From an uncultured Clostridia bacterium (GTDB lineage: Bacteria > Bacillota > Clostridia > TANB77 > CAG-508): 64,000 nt of DNA. Each line of letters opens with the position of its first letter. Position 1 is the stretch's first letter. The stretch lies in assembly GCA_934167165.1 (NCBI GenBank), contig CAKPKG010000001.1, forward strand, positions 1 through 64,000, in the 5' to 3' direction. The notes beneath the pieces were generated by a model that saw only the letters and a program-made list of their open reading frames with translations, was not told the DNA's origin and did no database searches. The position numbers were made by a program, and so were the translations under genes. Positions 46,297-57,251 of this stretch are shown in pieces.

Positions 46297-48304
46297 ATGT
46301 CAAATTTTAATATTAAATTGCTAAAAAATCTAGAATCAAAAACAAAAGTATATTTAACAATAATAGCAATTATCTTAATAGCATTATGTGTAAACAATAT
46401 AGCATATATAGTTCCAAGCATAAGCGGATATGTACTAATAATTGTATATACAGTGTGGGTTTATAAAAGAAGAAAAAGTGAAATATCAGATTATATAACA
46501 GATTTAACAATAAATGTGGATTCAGCTGCAAAAAACACATTAATAAATTCACCATTTCCACTAATAATATTAGAAACAGATGGAAATGTTATATGGAAAA
46601 GTTCAAAATTTAATAAAGAGTTTGCAAATGTTGGTATAAATTCATATATAGACGATATTGCAAAAGAAATAAAAATGGATATAGAAAACCAAAAAAAGGT
46701 TGAAATAGATAAAGAGATAAACATAGAAGATAAAGTTTATCATGTAATTGGAAACTTTGTAAAAATAAAACAAAAAAACCTTAAAAAAACAAGTAAATAT
46801 ATGACAATATTATATTTTATGGACATAACAGAAAAACAAGAGACATTAAAAAAATATGAAGACTCAAAAGCATGTATAGGAATAATAATGATAGACAACT
46901 ATGAAGAAATAATACAAAGAATTCAAGCAGAAGAAAGACCTCAAATAATGGCAGAAATAGAAAAAGACTTATATGATTGGGCAAGTGAGTCAGAAGGGGT
47001 TATGATAAAAAAGGAAAGAGATACATTTGTATTTGTCTTTGAACAAAAATTCCTAGAAAAAATGAAAGAAGAAAAATTCTCTATACTAGATAAAATAAAA
47101 GAAATAAGAAATGACGAAAGATTACAAATAACATTAAGTATAGCAATTTCAAATGAAGGAAATACAAATTATGAAAAATACAAATCAGCAACAGATGCAA
47201 TGGATATTGCATTAGGTAGAGGTGGAGACCAAGCTGTTATTAAAACAGAAGGAAAATATTTATTCTTTGGTGGAAGAGCACAAGAGTTAGAAAAAAGAAC
47301 AAAAGTAAAAGCAAGAGTTGTAGCACACGCACTTGAAGAATTAATTGAAGGTTCACAAAATGTAATAATAATGGGGCATTTGAATGCAGATATAGATTCA
47401 ATGGGATCAAGTCTTGGATTATATAGGTTTGCAAAAAATCTAAATAAAGATGCTTATATAGTAAATAACAAAACAGGTTTATCTTTAGATAGTTTTATAG
47501 AAACATTAGAAAAACAAGAAGAATATAAAGATATATTAGTTGACAAAAACAAAGCATTATCACTAATTACAGAAAATACTTTGCTTATAATAACAGATAC
47601 TCATAAAAAAAGTTATGTAGAGGTACCAGAGTTACTAGATAAAACAGAAAGAATAGTAGTTGTTGATCACCATAGAAGAGGAACAGATTATATAGAGAAT
47701 GCAACACTTACTTTCCATGAAGCATATGCCTCTTCAGCAGCAGAATTAGTAACAGAAATTATAGAATATGCAACAAATGATATTGTACTAAATCAAATAG
47801 AAGCAGAAAGTTTGTATGCAGGAATTATGGTAGATACAAAGAATTTTACATTTAAAACCGGTGTAAGAACATTTGAAGCCGCAGCATATTTAAGAAAATA
47901 TGGTATAGATATAATAAAAATAAAAAAATGGTTCCAAAGCGATTTGGAAAGTTATAATGTTATTGCAGACATTGTAAAAAAAGCAGAGGTAATAAACGAA
48001 ACAATAGGAATTTCTGAATATGAAGAAAAAGATAAAAATGCAAATTTAATATGTGCAAAAGCAGCAGACGAGCTTCTTACAATAAGTAATATAACTGCAT
48101 CATTTGTAATAGGAAACTTGGGAGATAAAATATGTATTAGTGGACGTTCAATAGGTGATATAAATGTTCAAATAATACTAGAAAAACTTCGGAGGCGGAG
48201 GACATATTACACTTGCAGGAGCACAATTGGAAGGAATGACTATGGAAGAAGCAAAACACGAATTGGTAATAAGAATAAATGAATATTTTACAGAACAATC
48301 TTAA
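46297..48304 (+). CDS. gdpP: GdpP-type cyclic-di-AMP phosphodiesterase, containing one CGGA +1 site
   Basis: Membrane-bound DHH/DHHA1 phosphodiesterase that breaks down c-di-AMP. Two membrane helices near residues 18-55, a PAS-like segment, a degenerate GGDEF region, then DHH motifs (GHLNADIDSMGSS, TDTH, VDHHRRG) between about 355 and 465. The DHHA1 domain reads NVQIILEKL, then CGGA 48190-48193 supplies Gly632 and the frame continues GGGHITLAGAQLEG to TAA 48304, 668 residues, normal for GdpP. Without recoding the C-terminal GGGH motif, needed for substrate binding, is lost. Confidence 0.9.
48190..48193 (+). other. Quadruplet/+1 recoding site CGGA (Gly632 of gdpP)
   Basis: Reading frame GAA AAA CTT CGGA GGC GGA GGA CAT. 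Restores the GGGGH motif of DHHA1 domains. The following GGC GGA contains an out-of-frame CGG. Confidence 0.87.
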
Positions 48305-48524
48305 AATATACAATAAACCACTAAAAAAGATAAAATTTAAGAGACAAAAGAGAAATATTTAAGTAATTATATCACAAAATGCAAAAAACTTTTTCTTATT
48401 TGACAACTATATACGACAAAAAAATAAGCTTAGAAATGGTAGAATAACTAAACGTAAGGATGGACTAGCATAATGTTAGTCCAAATACACAAAAGAATAG
48501 AAAGAGTGTGAAGGTGGTAAAAGG
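48305..48524 (+). promoter_or_regulatory. spoIIE upstream region with a possible Spo0A box
   Basis: TTGACA at 48400-48405 and, on the minus strand, TTTGTCGTATA at 48420-48410, which resembles the Spo0A box (TTTGTCGAA-type). Spo0A~P control with an unusual -35/-10 spacing is known for spoIIE of Bacillus. I cannot fix the -10 element. Confidence 0.4.
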
Positions 48525-50743
48525 ATGTTTCAAAATTTATCAGATGAAAATCAAGAAGAATATATAGAAGAACAAAACGAAGAGATAGAAAACAAAAAGA
48601 AAATTAATCTTAAAGAATTATTTTCAATATCTAATATAATTTTATATGCAATATCATTTATGGCATCAATGGTCAGCTTTGGAGGAGAATTTGCTCCATT
48701 TGGACTGGCAATATTTGCAGCAGTATGTAGCAATGAAATACCATCAGGGCTAGTATACATTTTTGCGGGAATAGGTACACTTATAGGTTTTGGGCCAGGT
48801 GGATTTTTATCGTACTTATTGAGTTCATTAATATTTATAGCATTGCTATTAATATTTAAACCTAAAAGAAGATATCCAGCTAGAAATGAGAAGCAAAAAC
48901 TAGGCTTTTATGTTTTTATTTCTACTCTTATAGTACAAGCTGGCAAAATGTTTTTTACAATGTTTTTAGTATATGACCTATTGGCAAGTATTGTTTTTGC
49001 CTTAATATCATATATGTTTTATAAGATATTTACAAATTCAATTACAGTTGTAAAAGAATACGGAAAAAAGATGGCATTTACAGTAGAAGAGGTAATGGGA
49101 GCAAGTTTATTAGTATCAATTGCTTTATATTCTTTACATGGATTAAAAGTATTTGGATTATCAATTAGTAATATATTAAGCATAATGTTGGTATTATTCC
49201 TAGGTTGGAAAAATGGGATGTTAGTAGGAGCTACATCTGGTATAACAATAGGAATGGTTTTGGGAATAATTGGATCAAGCAGTCCAGTGTTAGTTGCATC
49301 TTACGCAATATCTCGGAATGTTTGCAGGAATGTTAAACAAATTAGGAAAAATAGGAGTTATAGTAGGATTTTGTTTGGGAAATGCAATACTTACATATGT
49401 TGCAAATGGGAATACAATAGCAGTAATTACAATAAGAGAAATATTAATAGCTTCGTTAGGATTATTATTAATACCTAAAAATGTAAATATAGATATTTCA
49501 GATATTGTTGGAAAAACAAAGCTTTTACCAGTAACAGGTGGAGCTCTAAATGAAGGAACCAAAACAGCAGAAAAATTAAATACAGTTTCAGAAACAATTT
49601 CGGAAATAGCAAGAAGCTATCAAGAAGTTGCGGCAACAACAGTGGAAACAGAAGAAGAGCTTGAAAAAGAGGCAAAAAAACAATTTAGAGAAGAATTATT
49701 AAATAATTTAGAAGATTTTTCAGATAATTTACTTTATGAAGATTTTATGGAAATGGAAGATGACTTATTAGACAATATATACGAAGTGCTAGAAAAAGAT
49801 GAAGAAATAAACAAAGAAAAGCTATTAGAGTTATTGGAAACCAACAATAACTATATAATTGGGTTAGATAATGAAGAGACTAAAAAAGAAATAGAAGATA
49901 ATTTAGAGCAAATAGCAAAAACAATAAATCATACATATAGAATAAATAAGCTAAATTTAGTATGGAAACAAAGAGAAGCAAGCAATAAAAAAACTTTAGC
50001 AAATCAATTAGGTGGAGTTTCAAAAGTAATATCTTCATTAGCAGATGACATAGAAGAAAAAGAAGAAAAGAAAAAAGAAGAAATTAAGTTTAATTTAAAA
50101 ATAACATCAGCAAAAGTAACAAAAAGTAAAAGCGAAGTATCAGGAGATACAAGCATACAAACTAAACTACATGATGGAAAATTTATGATGGCAATAAGTG
50201 ATGGAATGGGATCACGGGCCAAGAGCTAAAAAAAGTAGTTCAACAGTTATAAAAATGCTAGAAAGATTATTAAAAACAGGATTTGATAAAGATGTTTCAA
50301 TAGGACTAATAAATTCATCTGTTAACTTAAATTCAAATGAAGAAACATATGCAACAATAGACATATCTGTTTTTAATAGAAATACAGGAAATATAGAATT
50401 TGTAAAAAATGGCGCATGTCCAACATTTATAAAATCAAAAAACAAAGTAGAAGTAATAAAAGCTATATCATTACCAGCAGGAATTGTAGACAAAATAGAC
50501 CTAGTAGTATATGACAAGGATTTAAAAGGTGGAGAAATTGTTGTAATGTGCAGTGATGGAATATTAGAATCTAACCAAGAGCTAGAGAATAAAGAATTAT
50601 GGGTAAAAGATATGTTAGAGAACATAGAAACAGATGATGTTCAAAAAATAGCCGATATAGTATTACAAGAAGCAATAGACAATGATTATGGAATACCAAA
50701 AGACGACATGACAGTACTAGTTGCAAAAATTGAGAAAATATAA
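48525..50743 (+). CDS. spoIIE: Stage II sporulation protein E, PP2C phosphatase, containing two CGGN +1 sites
   Basis: SpoIIE dephosphorylates SpoIIAA to activate sigma-F in the forespore. About ten membrane helices fill residues 30-310, a coiled region follows, and the PP2C domain is C-terminal. The frame from ATG 48525 needs skips at CGGA 49314-49317 (Gly264, within the membrane region, ..YAISGMFAG) and CGGG 50215-50218 (Gly564, in SDGMGSGPRA, a metal-binding PP2C motif). The restored product has 738 residues; further PP2C motifs (VVMCSDGILE, KDDMTVLVAKI) are intact. Without recoding no phosphatase domain is made. Confidence 0.92.
49314..49317 (+). other. Quadruplet/+1 recoding site CGGA (Gly264 of spoIIE)
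   Basis: Reading frame GCA ATA TCT CGGA ATG TTT. An ATG directly follows in the new frame, but internal initiation there would lose eight membrane helices. Confidence 0.82.
50215..50218 (+). other. Quadruplet/+1 recoding site CGGG (Gly564 of spoIIE)
   Basis: Reading frame ATG GGA TCA CGGG CCA AGA. Restores GSGPRA of the PP2C domain; the triplet frame stops at TAA after four codons. The only site with fourth base G. Confidence 0.85.
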
Positions 50744-50759
50744 AATTTGTCAAAAAGTA

Positions 50760-50877
50760 TTTACAAAATTTGAAAATATGTTATAATAAAAATAGGAAAT
50801 GGAGAACCACAAACGTGGTTTGCCAGTCTTTTGTGAAGAACACATCTAACTGCCAAGTTTACAGATGTGTTTTTTGT
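50760..50877 (+). ncRNA. Short transcript with promoter and terminator after spoIIE, class unknown
   Basis: TTTACA at about 50760, 16-17 bases, TATAAT at about 50781 should start an RNA near 50793. It contains AACCAC..GTGGTT (50805-50820) and an AACACATCT..AGATGTGTT hairpin (50839-50872) with a T run. About 85 bases long, no reading frame with a ribosome binding site. It may be an sRNA or the remnant of a leader; I cannot match it to a known family. Confidence 0.5.
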
Positions 50878-50937
50878 TGGAAATAAAAGTCAATAAAAAT
50901 TGCCAAAAAAACAACAAAAAATATAATATATAAATAA

Positions 50938-51147
50938 TTGACAAAAGAGTAAAAAAATTATAAAATATAATACAGTAAAAAGCGTTTGATAAATGGAAAT
51001 AATTAAAAATTATTTTGTGACACATTTAGAGCTATATAAAAAAATCAAAAAAAGTGGGATTACAATCCAATAAGGGTGGCACCGCGGAGAATAAAGAATC
51101 TTCGTCCCTGTATACTAGTGTATACAGGGACTTTTTGTGTGTAAAAG
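50938..51147 (+). promoter_or_regulatory. T-box leader of aspS
   Basis: Promoter TTGACA (50938) with TAAAAT 17 bases on. The T-box sequence AGGGTGGCACCGCGG is at 51074-51088, followed by a GTCCCTGTATAC..GTATACAGGGAC terminator with T run (51105-51135). Uncharged tRNA-Asp binding would favour the antiterminator. The leader is short (about 200 bases), so stem I must be compact; I could not place the specifier codon with certainty. Confidence 0.85.
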
Positions 51148-51176
51148 ATGCTTTTTTCTAAAGGGAGGAAAAAAAT

Positions 51177-52928
51177 ATGAGCAAATACAGAACTAATAAC
51201 TGTGGAGAATTAAGAATAAGTGATGTTGGAAAAACAGTAAAACTAGCAGGTTGGGTACAAACAATAAGAAATTTAGGAGCAATGAAATTTATAGATTTAA
51301 GAGATGAGGACGGAATTACACAAGTAGTTGTATCTGCAGAAATGGATTTAAAAGATATAGTAACAGAAAGCGCAATTGGAGTTACAGGAACTGTAATAGA
51401 AAGAGCAAGTAAAAACAATAAAATTCCAACAGGAGATATAGAAATTGAAGCAAAAGAAATAGAAATATTAGGTAAATGCAAAAATGTTTTACCATTTGAA
51501 ATAAATTCAGAGAAAACAGGAGAAGCAAGAGAAGATTTAAGATTAGAATATAGATTTTTGGACTTAAGAAACAATAAATTACATCAAACAATTAAACTTC
51601 GTTCTGAAATAATGAAAACATTAAGAAGCAAAATGGATGAATTAGGTTTTACAGAAATACAAACACCAATACTTGCAAACTCATCACCAGAAGGAGCAAG
51701 AGACTTTTTAGTACCAAGTAGAATACATCCAGGAGAATTTTATGCACTTCCACAGGCACCACAACAATTTAAACAATTATTAATGGTTAGTGGATTTAAT
51801 AAATATTATCAAATAGCACCATGTTTTAGAGATGAAGATCCAAGAGCAGATAGAGCACCAGGAGAATTTTATCAATTAGATTTTGAAATGAGCTTTGCAG
51901 AACAAGAAGATGTATTAAAAGTTTTAGAAGAAATATTTACAACAGTATTTACAAAACATACAAATTGGAAAGTAGACCAAGCACCATTTATTAGAATTCC
52001 ATATTTAGAAGCAATGGAAAAATACGGTTCAGACAAGCCAGATTTAAGAAATCCACTTATAATACAAGATGTAACCGAAGTGTTTGAAAATACAGAATTC
52101 AATGCATTTAAAGACAAAACAATAAAAGCAATTGTAGTGCCAAATGGCGGGGCACAAACTAGAAAATTCTTTGATAGTATGACCGAATTTGCAGTTCAAG
52201 AAGCAGGTGCAAAAGGTTTAGCCTGGGTAAAATTTGATGAAGCAAACACCCCAGTTGGAGGAATTGCAAAATTTATAGATGAAGAAACAAAAACAAAATT
52301 ACAAGAAAAATTGGAAGCAAAAAAAGAAGATTCAATATTCTTTATAGCTGATGAATTTAAGACAGCGCAAAAAGTTGCGGGAGCAGTAAGAATAGAACTT
52401 GGAAACAGATTAGATTTAATTAAAAAAGGCGAATATAAATTATGCTTTATAGTAGATTTCCCAATGTATGAATTATCTGATGAAGGAAAAATAGATTTTT
52501 GCCATAATCCATTCTCAATGCCACAAGGTGAAATGGAAGCATTAGAAACAATGAATCCACTAGATATTTTGGCATATCAATATGATGTGGTTTGCAACGG
52601 ATATGAAGTAGCATCAGGAGCAGTAAGAAACCATAATCCAGAAATAATGGTAAAAGCATTTGAGATTGCAGGATATCAAGAAGAAGATATAAAAAATAGA
52701 TTTGGAGCATTATATACAGCATTCCAATATGGAGCACCACCACATGCTGGAGCAGCACCTGGATTAGATAGAATGGTAATGCTTGTAGCAGACTCAAACA
52801 ATATTAGAGAAGTAATAGCATTCCCTAAAAATAAAAAAGCAAGAGACCTACTTATGAGAGCCCCAAGCAAAGTAACAGAAGAACAATTAAGAGATGTTCA
52901 TATAAAAATAGACACAGATAGAGAGTAA
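51177..52928 (+). CDS. aspS: Aspartyl-tRNA synthetase
   Basis: 583-residue class II synthetase of the bacterial type: OB-fold anticodon domain at 1-110, motif 2 FRDEDPRADRAPGEFYQLDFEMSF-region near residue 215, a GAD insertion at about 290-410, and motif 3 GAAPGLDRMVML near 535. AAGGGAGG precedes the ATG. Controlled by the T-box leader upstream. A separate asnS is present, so tRNA-Asn charging need not depend on this enzyme. Confidence 0.96.
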   Translation: MSKYRTNNCGELRISDVGKTVKLAGWVQTIRNLGAMKFIDLRDEDGITQVVVSAEMDLKDIVTESAIGVTGTVIERASKNNKIPTGDIEIEAKEIEILGKCKNVLPFEINSEKTGEAREDLRLEYRFLDLRNNKLHQTIKLRSEIMKTLRSKMDELGFTEIQTPILANSSPEGARDFLVPSRIHPGEFYALPQAPQQFKQLLMVSGFNKYYQIAPCFRDEDPRADRAPGEFYQLDFEMSFAEQEDVLKVLEEIFTTVFTKHTNWKVDQAPFIRIPYLEAMEKYGSDKPDLRNPLIIQDVTEVFENTEFNAFKDKTIKAIVVPNGGAQTRKFFDSMTEFAVQEAGAKGLAWVKFDEANTPVGGIAKFIDEETKTKLQEKLEAKKEDSIFFIADEFKTAQKVAGAVRIELGNRLDLIKKGEYKLCFIVDFPMYELSDEGKIDFCHNPFSMPQGEMEALETMNPLDILAYQYDVVCNGYEVASGAVRNHNPEIMVKAFEIAGYQEEDIKNRFGALYTAFQYGAPPHAGAAPGLDRMVMLVADSNNIREVIAFPKNKKARDLLMRAPSKVTEEQLRDVHIKIDTDRE

Positions 52929-52934
52929 TTTGTA

Positions 52935-53040
52935 AAATGGAAGTGTGCGGTGTGATGTGGGAAGTGTGATTTATAGGACTAAGGCTTCGCAGGCCTTTCT
53001 CTATTCTTCTCACTTCTCACTTCGCACTTCGTGAAAACCC
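52935..53040. repeat. Dispersed CACTTC/GTGTGA-type repeat
   Basis: GTGTGCGGTGTGATGTGGGA and, about 50 bases on, CTTCTCACTTCTCACTTCGC form a loose inverted pair around GGCTTCGCAGGCC. Related sequence occurs at 326-354, 5811-5836 and 7012-7033. May act as the aspS terminator. Confidence 0.5.
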
Positions 53041-53079
53041 AATTTATCAACTCAATTAAAAATTATATAGGATGAAGAT

Positions 53080-55023
53080 ATGAAAAAGATACTAATTACA
53101 GAGAAACCATCTGTTGCGATGGAATTTGCAAAAGCTTTAAAAATTAATACAAATAGAAAAAATGGTTATTTAGAGTCAGAAGAGTGGATAATCACTTGGT
53201 GTGTTGGGCATTTAGTTACTATGTCATATCCAGAAAAATATGATGAAAAACTAAAACAATGGAGATTAGATACTCTTCCATTTATGCCTAAAGAGTGGAA
53301 ATATGAGATAATACCACAAGTTGCAAATCAATTTAATATAATCCAAGGCTTATTGCAAAGAGAAGATATAAGCGAAATATATAATGCAGGTGACTCGGGA
53401 CGAGAAGGAGAGTATATACAAAGACTTGTGTTAATGATGGCAAAACCAAATCCAAGCATAAAAATAAAACGTGTTTGGATAGATTCGCAAACAGAAGAAG
53501 AAATTTTAAGAGGAATAAGAGAAGCGAAAGATGCTTCAGAATATGATAGCCTATCTGATTCTGCATATTTAAGAGCAAAAGAAGATTATTTAATAGGAAT
53601 AAATTTTTCTAGACTGCTTTCAATTACACAAGGAAGAATGGTAGCAAAACAAGTAAATGAAGAAAGAACTTCTATTGCAATAGGACGAGTTATGACATGT
53701 GTTTTAGGAATGGTAGTTGCAAGAGAGAGAGAAATAAGAAACTTTGTTAAAACCAAATACTATAAAATTACAGGAAAATTTGGTGAAGAGCAAAGCTTTT
53801 GCGAGGCAGAATGGAAGGTAAATGAAAAATCAATAGAATACAATTCTGCAAAACTATACAATGAAACAGGATTTAAGAAAAAACAAGATGCAGAAGAATT
53901 TATAAATAAAATAAAAGATAAAGTGGCAGTAGTAAAAGAAATAAAAAAATCAAAACAAAAAGAAAATCCCCCACTTTTATTTAACTTGGCAGAAATTCAA
54001 AATGAATGCTCAAAAAAATTTAAAATAAAACCAGATGAAACACTTGCAGTAATTCAAGAGTTATATGAGAAAAAGTTAGTTACATACCCAAGAACAGATG
54101 CAAGAGTGCTTTCAACAGCAGTTGCAAAAGAGATTACCAAAAACTTAAATGGAATAGCAAAAGGATTTAAGGATGACGAAGTTCAAAAATACATTAATAA
54201 AATGAAAGAAGAAAAATATTCTACAAACCTAGTAAAGACAAAATATGTAAATGATAGTAAAATAACAGACCACTATGCAATAATCCCAACAGGTCAAGGC
54301 TATGAGAATTATGAAAAATTAAATCAATTGCAAAAAGACATTTATAAAATAATAGTAAAAAGATTTTTGGCCATATTCTATCCAGCGGCAGAGTTTAACA
54401 AACTAAACATAACTATAAATATAGAGAATGAAATATTTACAGCAAGCCAAAAAGTTTGTATAAAACAAGGGTATTTAGAAATATTAAAACCAAATGTAAA
54501 TACAGATACATCCAAAAAGAATGCAGAGGTAGAGGGCACACTTCAAAGTGACCAACAAGCAAGTACACTTTTAAGCACACTAAAAAAAGGACAAGAAATA
54601 AAGATACTAGAGTTAACAACAAAAGAAGCTGAAACATCTCCACCAACAAGATATAATTCAGGCTCTATGATTTTAGCAATGGAGAATGCAGGAAAATTAA
54701 TAGAGGATGAAGAGTTAAGAGAGCAAATAAAAGGAGCAGGGATAGGAACAAGTGCAACAAGAGCAGAAATAATAAAAAAGTTAGAAAAAATAAGTTATAT
54801 TGCAATAAATAATAAAACGCAAATAATTACACCAACACTAAAAGGAGAAGCAATATATGATGTAGTAAATAAAACTATGCCAGATATGCTTAATCCAAAA
54901 TTAACAGCAAGTTGGGAAAAAGGATTGGATATGGTAGCAAAAAAAGAAATACCACCAAACGAGTTTATGACAAAGCTAGAAACATACATAAATTCAAAAT
55001 TTGATAAATTGATAATGAGGTAG
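53080..55023 (+). CDS. topB: Type IA DNA topoisomerase (topoisomerase III type)
   Basis: 647 residues. TOPRIM domain at the N-terminus (ITEKPSVAMEFAKAL; DSGREGEY near residue 106), and the active-site Tyr in TYPRTDARVLS near residue 335. A GTSATRAEII segment near 550 and a C-terminal domain without zinc fingers fit TopB rather than TopA. It relaxes or decatenates DNA by single-strand passage. No mobile-element genes are adjacent, so it seems a chromosomal copy. Confidence 0.88.
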   Translation: MKKILITEKPSVAMEFAKALKINTNRKNGYLESEEWIITWCVGHLVTMSYPEKYDEKLKQWRLDTLPFMPKEWKYEIIPQVANQFNIIQGLLQREDISEIYNAGDSGREGEYIQRLVLMMAKPNPSIKIKRVWIDSQTEEEILRGIREAKDASEYDSLSDSAYLRAKEDYLIGINFSRLLSITQGRMVAKQVNEERTSIAIGRVMTCVLGMVVAREREIRNFVKTKYYKITGKFGEEQSFCEAEWKVNEKSIEYNSAKLYNETGFKKKQDAEEFINKIKDKVAVVKEIKKSKQKENPPLLFNLAEIQNECSKKFKIKPDETLAVIQELYEKKLVTYPRTDARVLSTAVAKEITKNLNGIAKGFKDDEVQKYINKMKEEKYSTNLVKTKYVNDSKITDHYAIIPTGQGYENYEKLNQLQKDIYKIIVKRFLAIFYPAAEFNKLNITINIENEIFTASQKVCIKQGYLEILKPNVNTDTSKKNAEVEGTLQSDQQASTLLSTLKKGQEIKILELTTKEAETSPPTRYNSGSMILAMENAGKLIEDEELREQIKGAGIGTSATRAEIIKKLEKISYIAINNKTQIITPTLKGEAIYDVVNKTMPDMLNPKLTASWEKGLDMVAKKEIPPNEFMTKLETYINSKFDKLIMR

Positions 55024-55082
55024 ACTAATAATAACTTTATGATATAATATAGAAAAAATTTAAAAGGAAGAGGAAAAAAGTA

Positions 55083-55619
55083 ATGGTAGGATTTATTATT
55101 TTTATAATTATATTATATATTGTAATTTCTAAAAATGTAATGTACAAGTATAATGAAGGAGTTAGTGTGACTAAATTAATAAATTTATTAAAGAAACAGA
55201 GATTTTCAGAGATAAAAACTAAACAACTTAATGGAAATATTACAATTATTACTGCAAATAATTTAGGAGAAAACTTTTTATATGCAATGAGAAATGATAT
55301 AACTTCAATAATTCCAAGTAATATAGAAACTATTTATGAATATTCAAAAAAAGCACACATTCATAATACTACAGTAGTAGTTAAATCCCTAACTGGTGGA
55401 ATAACTGCCAATGCAGAAAGTAAGGCAAAAGAATATAATTTAGATGTAATAGAGGGAAATGAACTAGTAAAAATGTTAGATCAAGAGAAAGCTTCAATAT
55501 TGAAAACGAGTGATACATCTGACGACACATGTGAGATAGACTATTCTCAAAATGAAGATCCAATATCTGATAAAACAAGTATATTGAAAAAGATATTCAA
55601 AGGCCCAGATAGGCTATAA
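55083..55619 (+). CDS. Membrane-anchored protein of unknown function
   Basis: 178 residues with a hydrophobic helix at 2-18 and a cytoplasmic alpha/beta segment (KLINLLKKQRFSEIKTKQL, TTVVVKSLTGGITANAESKAKEYNLDVIEGNELVKML) that recalls restriction-endonuclease-like or Mrr-type folds in which a small domain ends in a ..AxEYNIxVIDGxxL motif. Function not assigned. Lies 60 bp after topB. Confidence 0.55.
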   Translation: MVGFIIFIIILYIVISKNVMYKYNEGVSVTKLINLLKKQRFSEIKTKQLNGNITIITANNLGENFLYAMRNDITSIIPSNIETIYEYSKKAHIHNTTVVVKSLTGGITANAESKAKEYNLDVIEGNELVKMLDQEKASILKTSDTSDDTCEIDYSQNEDPISDKTSILKKIFKGPDRL

Positions 55620-55640
55620 TCAAAAGACTTAACACATTGT

Positions 55641-55817
55641 TTGACATATTATGTAAAGTATGATATAATAATAATACAACTAGCATATGTTAGAAGTAAC
55701 AATCTAGTTGATTATATAGATACTCTTCTTTAAGTAATAAAAAGAAACAAGGAGGTTTTGATGGAAGAGGTTAATTAGAAAAGGAACATTTGTTAAGAGT
55801 AATAAATGTTCCTTTTC
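55641..55817 (+). ncRNA. Short transcript with a five-codon frame and terminator
   Basis: Perfect promoter (TTGACA 55641-55646, 17 bases, TATAAT 55664-55669), a CAACTAG..CTAGTTG hairpin (55677-55711), then GGAGG five bases before ATG GAA GAG GTT AAT TAG (55761-55778, Met-Glu-Glu-Val-Asn), overlapping a strong AAAAGGAACATTT hairpin (55779-55816). No gene follows on this strand. Either a small RNA or an orphan leader peptide. Confidence 0.5.
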
Positions 55818-55831
55818 ATTTATATTAAATA

Positions 55832-57217
55832 TTAAAAATCACAATTTTTTGGAGTTCTTGAGAATGGAATTACATCTCTAATATTTTGCATACCTGTTAA
55901 ATACATCATCATTCTTTCAAAGCCCAATCCAAAACCTGCATGTCTTACACTACCATATTTTCTTAAATCCAAATACCACCAATAGTCTGATTCTTTCATT
56001 CCTAATTCCTTTATTTTGGCTTTTAAAACGTCTAAATTGTCTTCTCTTTGACTACCACCAATTATTTCTCCAATTCCAGGAGCTAAAAGGTCAGCTGCTG
56101 CAACAGTTTTGCCATCTGGGTTTTGTTTCATATAAAAGGCTTTTATTTCAGCTGGATAATCTGTTACAAATACAGGTTTTTTAAATAATACTTCACATAG
56201 ATATCTTTCATGTTCTGTTTGTAAATCAGACCCCCAATGAACTGGAAATTCAAATTTATCATTGTTTTTTTCTAATTCTTTAATTGCATCAGTGTATGTT
56301 ATTCTTGCAAAGTCAGAATTTATAACATTATTTAGTTTTTCAAATAAACCTTTGTCTATAAAGTTATTAAAAAATTCCATTTCTTCTGGACAGTTGTCCA
56401 TTACATATTTAATAATATATTTAACCATATCTTCAGCTAAATCCATATCATCTTTTAGGTCTGCAAAACATATTTCTGGTTCAATCATCCAAAATTCAGA
56501 AGCGTGTTTTACTGTATTTGAGTTTTCTGATCTAAATGTAGGACCAAATGTATAAACATTTCTAAATGCAAATGCAAATGTTTCTACATTTAATTGACCA
56601 CTTACAGTAAGATGAGCAGGTTTACCAAAAAAGTCTTTTGAATAGTCAACATTACCATCTTCTGTTTTAGGTAGGTTATTCAAATCAAAAGTATTTACGT
56701 TAAACATTTCTCCAGCACCTTCACAGTCACTAGAAGTAATTATTGGTGTATGAACGTACACAAATCCTCTTTCTTGAAAGAATTTATGAATTGCATATGA
56801 TAAAACAGAACGTACTCTAAATACTGCATTAAAAGTATTTGTTCTAGGTCTTAAATGTGAGATTGTTCTTAAATATTCAAAAGAATGTCTTTTCTTTTGT
56901 AAAGGATAATCTAAATCAGAAGCAAATTCTAAATCTACTTTGTTTGCTTTTATTTCAAAAGGCTGTTTTGCACCTTCTGTTCTTACAAATGTTCCTGTAA
57001 CTTTTATTGATGAACTAAGTGGTAATTTGCAAAGATCATCAAAATTATCTAAAGTGTTATCAAAAACAATTTGAATGTTTTTAAAAAAACTTCCATCATT
57101 TAATTCTATAAAACCAAAAGTTTTAGAATCTCTAATTGTTTTTACCCAACCTTCTACAACAATTTCCTTTCCTTCATATTTGCTCATGTCTGAAAATAAG
57201 TCTTTAATAATTTCCAT
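55832..57217 (-). CDS. asnS: Asparaginyl-tRNA synthetase
   Basis: 461-residue class II synthetase: OB-fold at 1-110, motif 2 [25 protein letters not shown] around residue 210-235, motif 3 [15 protein letters not shown] near 435. GGAGGG precedes the ATG. Its leader contains a T-box (57387-57600) and then a copy of the three-times-repeated structured element. Confidence 0.96.
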   Translation of the reverse strand: MEIIKDLFSDMSKYEGKEIVVEGWVKTIRDSKTFGFIELNDGSFFKNIQIVFDNTLDNFDDLCKLPLSSSIKVTGTFVRTEGAKQPFEIKANKVDLEFASDLDYPLQKKRHSFEYLRTISHLRPRTNTFNAVFRVRSVLSYAIHKFFQERGFVYVHTPIITSSDCEGAGEMFNVNTFDLNNLPKTEDGNVDYSKDFFGKPAHLTVSGQLNVETFAFAFRNVYTFGPTFRSENSNTVKHASEFWMIEPEICFADLKDDMDLAEDMVKYIIKYVMDNCPEEMEFFNNFIDKGLFEKLNNVINSDFARITYTDAIKELEKNNDKFEFPVHWGSDLQTEHERYLCEVLFKKPVFVTDYPAEIKAFYMKQNPDGKTVAAADLLAPGIGEIIGGSQREDNLDVLKAKIKELGMKESDYWWYLDLRKYGSVRHAGFGLGFERMMMYLTGMQNIRDVIPFSRTPKNCDF

Positions 57218-57251
57218 AAGAAACCCTCCTTTTTATATTAGCAAAGGGATG

